In this document: one piece after another, positions 55,101-64,000 of the stretch
Layout: every line of letters starts with the position of its first letter
How positions within the stretch are numbered: the stretch's first letter is position 1
From: Engraulis encrasicolus
Lineage: Eukaryota > Chordata > Actinopteri > Clupeiformes > Engraulidae
DNA length: 64,000 nt
Assembly: GCF_034702125.1 (NCBI RefSeq)
Contig: NC_085867.1
Location: 47,363,262 to 47,427,261 of the forward strand
Direction: 5' to 3'
Notes under the pieces: model-generated
Seen by the model: the letters and a program-made list of their open reading frames with translations, nothing else
Told to the model about the DNA's origin: nothing
Database searches by the model: none
Made by a program: the position numbers and the translations under genes

Positions 55101-56378
55101 ATGCCATAGACCTGCCATATGCATAGAGATAATTAACCGCTTCCACCAATTACAAATGACCCTGACTTTCGACACGACACACTACTCGGGGTCCTCGGCC
55201 GCATCAAGACATAGGCTACTTGATAAGACATAAGCCTACTTCCATATATTTGTGTAGAAAAATAAATTGAGTTTTGAAAGCACATCAGTCAGCTGTCAGC
55301 ATTAAACGAGGTCGTGCATTGCATTGTATGTGTACACGGAAGTGCAGTGTACTGTAATTAAAGTGATATGGAGTTTAAAAACTGGGTCAAGCTTAAGCAT
55401 GATAAAGCGTCCGACTACCGTTGTGAAAAGTGAGTTTTGTCGAGCAAGGGGTGATAACGAGAACGCTGCGTGGAACCGGAGTCCTATGGAACTCCTATGG
55501 CAACAGTAAAGTTCGAGGTACTTGCGTCGCAACGGTCTCTGGCATTCCGCAGAGGGAAATGCTGGAATGGCGAGATACATTAGCGCGCTCGCTGGTCCGG
55601 TGTCTTACCAAGTGCTTCCCGTGCAATGCCGTGGGAGGGACAGGACAGACTATGGTCAGCTCGCACTGGGGGCCAAGGTTAACTATCTCCTGATGGAAAA
55701 CGGGTTGGCGTTGACGGCTAGAGTAGGGGACCGGAGGTCGGAGGAGGCGCCCGTTTATGCTAACCAAACACAAACCCTTCATCAGTCGCTTTCATTACTC
55801 ATCCGCAAGACCAAATAACCTTACAAGTAAACAGTTGGGACCAGGTCAGCGACTGCAAACGTTTTGAGATGTTTCTTTACAGCCCTCTTTAGGACTCGCA
55901 CGTGCGCCGGGGTGCCCAACGGGTGCACCCGGATCATCTGTGCGTAACCGGACAGCCTGTAGGATCTGCAGATATGGCAGTGCGCACTTGCCTGAGAAGA
56001 TAGTACCAATCCAGATATCCTGACCGAGGTTAAATAGCCACAGCGCATATTTTGAAATATGTTACACACTGTAGAGAAATAGAAATAATGAAATGCCCCT
56101 CCTGGGAACTATCTGATTTATCAGTGCTTCCTGAGAATATTCATCACTGACGACCTTAGCACAAACGCAACTTTGAGCTCAGACTATATTTTCCCTTGTT
56201 GACTGGCTGCCTTGACTCCGTAGATTCTAGTGAATTAAAGTAGGCTACTCACTTACTTTCTCTTACTTACAAGAAGTGAGATTGTGCAAGGACAGCCCCT
56301 ATCATACCCCCTCCCATCCCGTATCCAAAAAGACTCGAAAGCATGGCTTTGCACATGTCATAAAAAGAGCGCAATTGA
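55101..56378. other. Interval upstream of the GGT exon
   Basis: No recognised gene. The 99-codon frame at 55522-55818 is open but has no domain I know, and competing open frames on both strands overlap it. The last few hundred bases presumably contain the promoter and 5' UTR of the GGT gene; I see no decisive core element. Confidence 0.4.
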
Positions 56379-56402
56379 ATGAACGGCACCTCTAGCACAA
56401 GA

Positions 56403-56572
56403 ATGGCTAAAACCAAGTCCCGTTGTCGCTGTCTTCTGTGCTGTGGTCTTTTATGCATCGCAGGCATTGTTGTTGTTTGCTGTTTTTTCCTTCTTCCCTG
56501 GAAGCAATGCTCTAACACCTTCAAGCACGCAGCGGTGGCAGCGGATTCCAAACGTTGCTCCGATATCGGCAG
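56403..56572 (+). CDS. Gamma-glutamyltransferase (GGT5-like), first coding exon
   Basis: The exon encodes 56 residues plus two bases of the next codon, then a strong donor AG/GTAAGG. Residues 1-10 are basic and Cys-rich (MAKTKSRCRC). Residues 11-32 are a hydrophobic anchor (LLCCGLLCIAGIVVVCCFFLLP), giving the type II membrane topology of GGTs. Residues 40-56 read FKHAAVAADSKRCSDIG, the conserved start of the GGT ectodomain; AADSK.CSDIG fits GGT5 better than GGT1. GGT1 cleaves extracellular glutathione; GGT5 mainly converts leukotriene C4. The start codon has A at -3 and G at +4; an upstream in-frame ATG (56379) has a weak context. No downstream exon (GSAVDAAIAA-type) was found to the window end, so the rest lies beyond 64000 or was missed. 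Confidence 0.72.
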
Positions 56573-58885
56573 GTAAGGTGATGATCTGCGTCGTTGGTCT
56601 TTTAAGTGAGACATCGATTCTAAATAGTGGACAATAGTTTGTGTCCAAATGTCCTTTGGTGACTGAAATGTACAACTGAAACAAACTTTTAGAAATTGTT
56701 TTTTTGTCATTGATTTGTCCTCATAACCACATTTGTCAACTATATTCCGGTACATATGTTTGATAAACGTTGTTGTATGTTGCATTAACCTATCTGCCCC
56801 AATTGGCTAAAACAATGCCCCGCGCACCCGGTCGGTGTATTTTCTTACACGTTGTACAGAGTGGGGTATTTACAGCGCGCAGAATCATTGACGTTTTAAT
56901 ATGTTATTGGCTATAATTGCCCAATGACGTGTTATGCTATCTATCCTGTGGTTATACAGGAAAATGATCAATCACTCGTAATTATGCTGCGGAACAGCTG
57001 CCTCCAAGTTCTATCTGTATCACATAGCCGACTGGTCAGACGCGTAATGTTGCGCGAACACGTTTTGTCTGATTAGTCATCATGTGTGCAGTAAATGATG
57101 TTTGACGTCCTGTGTGCGAGTTGGAAAGTACGGACACTTCAGACCACGATGCACCATGAGACCACCAACGGTCGGTTGTTGGTTGAGTCCTGTAATTCCT
57201 GGACGTCTCCAAACATACGAGACCCCATCACCCATGATGTGCGCAAACCAAGACGATGAAGGTTACTGTGCATCTGGCATAACTATGATTGGTTTGATTT
57301 CTTGAACGTTGCGCCAAGAATAACACATTTTGAGCGTTTCCTGGTTTGGTCGTAGGCTATCATACGCGTGCACACTCTCCTTGGGGAGATCTTGCAGTGA
57401 CATATTTAGTCGCATCCTGACTTTTTTTTGAGTCACCCAGCTCTTCCCGATGAGCCGAGAGCTTACAAACTTCGTGTTGAAACAGGGGTGCCTGCACTGG
57501 ACTGCGCTGACTGTCTGAGAAGCTGCTGGTTCACTAGAATACTCAGACAAGATTTCAATACTCCGCTGCTGGAGCTAGAACTAGTGTGCTGGTGGATTTA
57601 GCTCGTTGTTCCAAATTAATTAGATTTGGGGCACCTATGGCGCTGCGTCTACGCGTGTACAAATATATTATGGCCGGGGGGCAAATCCGAAACCCAACTG
57701 GGTGGACTGACATACAATCGTTCACATCGAAAAAAAATACCTGAAAGTTGGCCCAGTTAGAGTGACGTCTACATCTCCCGAGAAGTAGGGAGGTTGCGCT
57801 GAGTCAGCATAGGCGAGGGTTTCTTTGGAGCTTTGCAGAAATATTGGCACCAGACTGTAAAACCACTCCACAGCCCCAGGTGTTAAATAATTAAGGAACA
57901 GAGAGAGTTCTAACCTTATAACAACGTTGTCTTTATCCTCTCTGTAAAGACCGACAGAGCTGAATGTAGTACATCATCTTGGACACATTTTTTGGTCAAG
58001 AGGTTTCTAAGGGTCCAACACCGAAGCTGTGCCTTTAATATATATATATATATAGCCCATCCTAATAATTCTACTGTCAATTGGAATGGGGCCAAGATCT
58101 TCTTTCGACCCCATGCAGTGAAAAATGTGTTCGTTCAACACTTAGAGAGTGGATTTAACACCTTCCAGAATATATTTGCTATTATAATCCTTTATAATAG
58201 TGTGTGACTGTGCCTTACACATTCTTTGACCTCTTTGCCACTTGATGGTCCTTATCAAGAGGGAAATATATCTTTGTAATGTTCTATAGTATATCACTTA
58301 AGATGTAAACTTTTGGATAAACCTGCATTCATGCTTATTATTGTAGGGTTCATCAGAAGTGTTCCACTTCCCCATACTTTTGTGACAGTGGACGTTTTAT
58401 AAACTTTTGCTATTTCACATGGTGCATCTCAGTAGCCTACTGGCCCTCATAACATGAAAACCCCCATAGGCATAATTGTGTTTCTCAATACATATTGGCA
58501 CAGTTTACCTTCATTGCACAATACACCATACGAAGCAATTTTGAAAGTGATCAAAGTGCATTTTGTTACTTGTAGACTTGGAACGGCAGAGATCATAGAT
58601 AGATAGAACAGATAACATTGTCATAAGATGCACTGTGGCAAATGTGTTGCGATATCTGGCATGTTTTTGTTTTTTGAGGTTGCAAAAAGAAAAAAAAACA
58701 CCATTACTTTCACACATTGTAAAAAATTGTCTACATGAGAGATTCTCTCATGCCAAGTTTTCAGCTGGCTCGTTTCCACCCAATCAGAGTGAGCAAAGCA
58801 ACACTAGTGGCATGAAAGCCAGCAGCAATTGCCAAGAACTGTCACACACCTCACATCGCCAGCTTCACACTGAAAAGCTGTAGAA
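56573..58885 (+). other. Probable intron 1 of the GGT gene
   Basis: It starts with GTAAGGTG. No second exon, complete element or other gene is recognised; a short (TA)n lies near 58039-58053. The minus frame at 57263-57550 has no known domain. Confidence 0.45.
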
Positions 58886-59192
58886 CTTTGGTCTCCAAAC
58901 ATAGGCCCGCGGGCCAAATCCAGCCCGTGCCTGTATTGACGTCAGAACAAATGAAAACATAAATGTGTGTGATTTTCGATAATTAAAACTTCAATGGGTC
59001 ATATCTCTCCAAAGCATTCACAGAGAGTTAGATCTCATGCTAACAGTCTCAAAACAGACATTGACAAGAAGTGAAAATGGAAACTCTGTTCTCTGCCAGT
59101 GCCCATACATTTAACTTATTTGTCATTGTGTCAGGCCGTTGGTTTGGCTTTACATAATTTGGCCCTTAGAGAAAAATAATTGGAGGCCTCTG
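58886..59192. mobile_element. hAT-type MITE (CTTTGGTCTCCAAAC)
   Basis: Ends CTTTGGTCTCCAAAC and inverted CAGAGGCCTCCAAT, with a perfect 8-bp duplication CTGTAGAA (58878-58885, 59193-59200). Subterminal GGCCCGCGGGCCAAAT pairs with ATTTGGCCC near the right end. 307 bp. Confidence 0.87.
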
Positions 59193-59251
59193 CTGTAGAA
59201 TATCCACTTTTTTGTTTTCATTTTAGAACTTCATAAACTTGTTTTATGCTC

Positions 59252-59381
<130 letters not shown>

Positions 59382-60022
59382 CCACACATGGTAGGTAATG
59401 TGCAACTTGTGATCCCCCATCTTTTTTCAAAGTATACTTGTGTAACATCCCCCCATATGGGCCCTGACGAACAGGCGCTGAATTCACATTTGTTCACGTT
59501 TCTTTTCTTTATTTCAACACCTTTGTTTACAACCTATCGCCTTTGTTTTACTACTCTGAGTTTTCTGTTGACTTCAAAGATAAACATTGCATATCTGACA
59601 TCTGGATCTCAAAAGCACTGTGTGAGAGAGGGCCCCTCTTTCTGTGACTGTCCCGAAACCTCCGGTCACCTGTTTGCATTGCGCACCTCCCGTCGTGAAA
59701 AGCGCGCACCCCCCGGTGTGCGTTCCCAGCGCATCTCGGCCAGCGTCCATTTGTTCCTGCATGCGCGCACCTCCCGTGCCCACGCAGAGACTGAATCTCC
59801 CGCCAGATCTAGGCCTAATATGCGTGGTTTAAATGCTTACTATGATGTGTTTGAAATTCTATGCATGTGTTTGGTATCAATCTGATGGAAATACTTCGGG
59901 TGGTGAACAGGTCTTGGTTTTTAAACTGTCATTAGTGAATTTATTAAAGATTTAGAGTCATATGATTTGGATACGGTGCTGGTTACAACCCAATCCCGCG
60001 CCATTGTGCTAAGTCCAGCCCA

Positions 60023-60925
60023 AACTGCAGTGTGCAGGGCGGGGGGCAGGTCTAGATCACATCTCCCTCCTCCCCCCTGAGCACATCTCCCTCCTCCCCC
60101 CTGAGCACATCGAGTGCCTCCCCCTTGTCGTTCAGCGCTAAGCTTCTACACGGGAAGAAAAATAGCTCTGGAAGTCACTGCACCGTGCAGAGCAAAGACG
60201 CAGAGTTTTCGTAAATAAAATCGTAGATCCACTCTCTCTACTCCACTAATGTATAATGGTTTGGTGAGTGTAGGAAACACGAGCGGGGAGCTTTGAGTGA
60301 ACCGCGTGATGAACAGCACGCGACCCTGTTTAGTAGCCTATAATTTATTAATCCAGAGGGAAATTAATATAAGGACAGCTACATATAGTATTTGTTAACG
60401 CATGGGTCTAATTTGAATTATTATTAAGTGTCTCTTCTTAGTATCTTAGTTTGAAGACCAGATATTTTGTGCCAGCTTCTAAAAATCGAAAGATGGGTAC
60501 TACAAGAAAAGTAATATGGCAGTAAAACGCCTGTGCAGTGGCGAATTATTCCATGTGTGATCCGCTCGAAATTAAACATAGGCCTACCCATCATTGAAAA
60601 GCATGAGCACATTCTTCAAAGTCCCAAAGCCTGGATGCTGCCGCCACAATCTCTTTAGGATTGGGGACTGGACTCTGAGCAGGCCGTTGCAGTAGCCTTT
60701 GGTATCCTTCGTGCATCTGCCCCACTTCCAAACTGACACCCTGACACATTTAGCATTAACCTTTTGTTTTTAACAGCGCTTAACATTATCATTAAATCAA
60801 TGGAACCTAAAGCAGTTGCAGAGACCGTTTCATATAGGATCAATCCCTTCTCCTTTACTATGGAAGAGAAAGTAAGGTCAAGGACAAATTATTCTATGTA
60901 AATGGAAATAAACACTCATGCAATT
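60023..60925. repeat. 900-bp direct repeat, unit A
   Basis: It starts AACTGCAGTGTGCAGGGCGG and ends ...AACACTCATGCA. It is closely similar along its length to 61826-62755. Includes a short internal tandem (CATCTCCCTCCTCCCCCCTG). No open frame shared by the two units was recognised. Confidence 0.88.
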
Positions 60926-60959
60926 GGAACATGGAAATTGAAAATAAATATATTTAGTA

Positions 60960-61625
60960 GGCTAAATATATTTAATTAGCACTCCAAACGACGAGACATG
61001 ATACAAGCTGTGTGCATAGAATACAGTGTAGCCAACTACGCATTCACTATTATTGATGACTGATTCTATGTCCGTGTTTAGTAAATGTAGGCCTATTTAC
61101 TTAGCACTCCAAACGACGAGACACGATACAATCTCCCTAGAATACAGGGTAACGCATTCGCTATTGATGAATGATTCTATGTCCAGTGTTTAGTAGGTCT
61201 AAATATATTTACTTAACACTTCAAACGACGAGACACGATACAAGCTGTGTGCATAGAATAAGCCTACTGCATTCGCCAGATAAGACATTTGGGTCCTTTT
61301 CTCAAATATGGTGCGCTATTATGATTGACGAATATGTCCAGTGTTTAGTAAATATATTTACTTTAACACTCCAAACGACGAGACATGATACAAACCACTT
61401 CACACCGCAATTACATAGGCATTATTATTGTCCAAAGCAGCTATAAGAGTCATCAATGTATGTTGGTGTGCTACACTTGGGCCTACCGCCATCGAATATC
61501 CTATTATGATTGATGAATGATTCTATGTCCAGTGTTTAGTAAATACATTTATTTAACACTCCAAACGACGAGGCACGATACAAGCTGTGTGCATAGAATA
61601 CAGTGTACTAGGGCCTATGCATTCA
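60960..61625. repeat. Satellite-like array, CACTCCAAACGACGAGAC units
   Basis: The box CACTCCAAACGACGAGAC (one variant reads CACTTC) recurs at about 60980, 61104, 61217, 61367 and 61557, each followed by a GATACAA..TGTGTGCATAGAATA-type stretch. Spacing is irregular (113-190 bp). A sixth copy is at 63600. Confidence 0.85.
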
Positions 61626-61812
61626 CCGGAGAAGACATTTGGCGCAAATTCTCAAATAGGGTGACGTCGGGATGGTGTGGGACTGTACAGACTACCATAA
61701 TAGGAAAAATAGGAGGGGCGAGATACAAAATGGGAGGGGCGGGATCTCAGACATCCAGACCTGCCCACTTCTGCAAACTGCAGTTGGATGCTACTCCCAG
61801 CCCAGGTAAATG
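61550..61812. repeat. 260-bp direct repeat, first copy
   Basis: Closely similar to 63594-63855, from the CACTCCAAACGACGAG box through GGGTGACGTCGGGATGG, two GGGAGGGGCG words and CTGCAGTTGGATGCTACTCC. Confidence 0.88.
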
Positions 61813-61825
61813 TCCAAGTATGTTC

Positions 61826-62755
61826 AACTGCAGTGTGCAGGGCGGGGGGCAGGTCAGGATCACATCTCCCTCCTCCCCCTGAGCACATCTCCCTCCTCCC
61901 CCCTGAGCACATCGACTGCCTCCCCCTTGTCATTCAGCGCTAAGCTTCTACACGGGAAGAAAAATAGCTCTGGAAGTCACCGTGCAGAGCACCGTGCACC
62001 ATGCAGAGCAAAGACGGAGAGTTTTCACAAATAAAATCGTAGATCCATTCTCTCTACTCCACTAATGTATAGGCCTAATGGTTTGGTGAGTGTAGGAAAC
62101 ACAAGCGGGGAGCTTTGAGTGAACCTCGTGATGACGTGAGCCTGTTTAGTATAATTTATTAATCCCGAGGTAAATTAATATAAGGACAGCTACATGTAGT
62201 AGGCCTATTTGTTAACGCATGGGTCTAATTTGAATAATTATTAAGTGTATCTTCTTAGTATCTTAGTTTGAAGACCAGATATGTGGTGCCAGTTTCTAAA
62301 AATCGAAAGATGGGTACAAGAAAAGTGCAGTAAAACGCCTGTGCAGTGGCGAATTATTCCATGTGTGATCCGCTCGAAATTAAACATAGGTACCCATCAT
62401 TGAAAACGAAAGCATGAGCACATTCTTCAAAGTCCCAAAGCCTGGATGCTGTCGCCACAATCTCTTTAGGATTGGGGACTGGACTCTGAGCAGGCCATTG
62501 CAGTAGCCTTTGGTATCCTTCGCGCATCTGCCCCGCTTCCAAACTGACACCCTGACACATGACACATTTAGCATTAACCTTTTGTTTTTAACTGTCTAAC
62601 AGCGCATACCATTATCATTAAATCAATGGAACCTAAAGCAGTTGCAGAGACCGTTTCATATTGGATCAATCCCTTCTCCTTTACTATGAAAGAGAAAGTA
62701 AGGTCAAGGACAAATTATTCTATGTAAATGGAAATAAACACTCATGCATTTGGTT
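61826..62755. repeat. 900-bp direct repeat, unit B
   Basis: Second copy of 60023-60925, offset about 1.8 kb, with small indels. Confidence 0.88.
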
Positions 62756-63430
62756 GTCAAGTCTGTCGCCCTGAAAGTTCTACTAGCCTACATGCATATG
62801 ATAGAGGCACGCCCGATTAGCCTACGTGCGCATACATTATTCTGCAGTTGGCATAATTCATAGGTTACACATTTACAGATAGGCCTAGCAATAGATGACA
62901 AAAATACCCTGTACCGAAATTCTAAGCATCTGCCACCTCGTCATCTGCTCCACTCCCATGGTTTTTAAAATGTAGGCTATTTCCCGCTGCCTTCCCTTTG
63001 TTATTGATCCGAAAACATCCATTTTTTAAATTGGGCTACTCTCCTCTTGTGGGGAAGGAACACGTGTGAAAGGGGAAAGGGGAGAGTTATTAAAAAATAC
63101 CCTAGCGTGGGTAATCTCTCTCTCTTTCTCTATCTCTCTCTCTTTTACGCACAAAGTTGACAGGTGGCTAGCCTGTGATGATCAGCAGGGGGAAATAGAC
63201 GCGTGATGCGACATATGTCGATTCAGCATAGAAATGCTTCGCACGTTTTTGTTTTTAAACTTCCATCCCAACGTAGTAGGCCTATAGGGCCAAAGGAAAA
63301 TTAAATAATCACAGCGTCGGCTACCAAACGCGCGTCAAGTTGGACGCCAGCACAGCAATATTCTATCTTGAACATGGTTACAACTTTACCGACAATAATA
63401 GATTTAAAAAAGTACCCTACCATAACGGCA
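62756..63430. other. Unannotated interval
   Basis: No gene or element recognised; a short (TC)n block lies at about 63116-63143. Confidence 0.5.
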
Positions 63431-63597
63431 GATAAGCGGGATAACGGCCTTCGAGGTCGACCGGTTATACGAAATGAATGGCTTGGCGGAGGCAACTTTC
63501 TCTCCGCGCTGAGCGCGTCGCCAAAGTTCAAAGCCGCCGCCTCGCCATTAATTTCGTATAACCGGTCACCTCGTCGGCCGTTATCCCTTACTTATTT
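63431..63597. repeat. Palindrome ending in GGGATAACGGCC/GGCCGTTATCCC
   Basis: Arms 63438-63482 and 63544-63588 are inverted complements with few mismatches (core CCGGTTATACGAAAT and ATTTCGTATAACCGG). The centre is GC-rich (GCGCTGAGCGC). It sits directly before a copy of the 61550 repeat. Confidence 0.85.
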
Positions 63598-63855
63598 AGC
63601 ACTCCAAACGACGAGACACGATACAAACTGTGTGCATAGAATACAGTGTAGGCTACTATGCATTCGCCGGAGAAGACATTTGGCGCAAATTCTCAAATAG
63701 GGTGACGTCGGGATGGCGTGGGACTGTACAGACTACCATAATAGGAGAAATAGGAGGGGCGAGATCCAAAATGGGAGGGGCGGGATCTCAGAGATCCAGA
63801 CCTGCCCACTTCTGCAAACTGCAGTTGGATGCTACTCCCAGCCCAGGTAAATGCC
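63594..63855. repeat. 260-bp direct repeat, second copy
   Basis: See 61550-61812; the similarity ends at CCCAGCCCAGGTAAATG. Nothing is recognised after it (63856-64000). Confidence 0.88.
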
Positions 63856-64000
63856 GGCACGTCATTGGTCCCTGGCTGGGGTCGTCCCACGAGGTACCAA
63901 GATATTAAACTTCGGTGTAATGATCAAATCTTTGAATTTAAACCCGCTTAAGGGCTCCCGTGGACCTAGCGTCCATGTAACCATTTCCTCTTAATTAGGT

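Noticed and set aside
55522..55818. 99-codon frame upstream of the GGT gene
   Set aside because: No family recognised, and overlapping open frames exist on both strands. Left as unannotated rather than called a gene.
56267..56785. 172-codon minus-strand frame overlapping the GGT exon
   Set aside because: It is the antisense shadow of the exon and its flanks and has no recognisable domain; the + strand frame has a membrane anchor, the GGT motif and a donor.
63470..63560. loxP-like recombination site (TTTCGTATAACC / GGTTATACGAAA)
   Set aside because: Resemblance is limited to a few bases; arm length and spacer do not match loxP. It is part of a longer palindrome.

Overview
The window is nuclear DNA from a ray-finned (teleost) fish. 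The evidence is the very high density of long (CA/TG)n microsatellites, the variety of fish-type transposons (hAT, PIF/Harbinger, Tc1/mariner, TTAA-target elements, Penelope-like and L2/Rex1-like LINE remains), and tandem mfap4-type fibrinogen-domain lectin genes, a family expanded in fishes. I do not assign a species. There are no prokaryotic signals. Single N runs at 6280 and 15271-15272 show it is part of an assembly.

Genes. Coding content is sparse. Two tandem paralogs of an mfap4-like secreted fibrinogen-related lectin lie on the + strand about 20 kb apart: copy 1 at 17297-19147 and copy 2 at 37321-39683. Each is intact, with two exons: a signal peptide exon and one large exon for the whole fibrinogen-like domain. 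The duplicated block also covers about 200 bp of 5' flank and about 2 kb of 3' flank, so the paralogs act as empty and filled sites for dating insertions. Nearly all their protein differences fall in the C-terminal, calcium- and ligand-binding part. At 56403-56572 is the first coding exon of a gamma-glutamyltransferase (best fit GGT5-like), ending in a good splice donor. Its later exons are not seen before the window ends.

Layout. 1-11 kb: microsatellites, small MITEs and the 3' end of a LINE (6006-7143). 11.4-16.4 kb: a Penelope-like fragment inside a MITE, then a 3.9-kb nested TIR element. 17.1-21.4 kb: mfap4 copy 1 and a 1.37-kb inverted-repeat element that is absent from copy 2. 21.7-32.6 kb: one LINE broken by two nested stacks, a five-layer stack starting with a TTAA-flanked element (21963-29488) and a hAT inside a Harbinger MITE (30544-32256). 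32.7-36.6 kb: three further TIR elements. 37.1-40.8 kb: mfap4 copy 2. 41-55 kb: a Tc1-like element, hAT MITEs with clear 8-bp target duplications, minisatellites and microsatellites. 55-64 kb: the GGT first exon and a local array of direct repeats (60023-63855).

Most notable signals: (1) a hairpin at 3496-3633 whose minus strand carries a hammerhead-ribozyme-like core, with related but mostly decayed cores in five other elements; (2) a TIR family (TAGCCT...AGGCTA) with 9-bp target duplications in three copies; (3) the concentration of change in the ligand-binding half of the two mfap4 paralogs; (4) target duplications that allow the order of nested insertions to be read directly.
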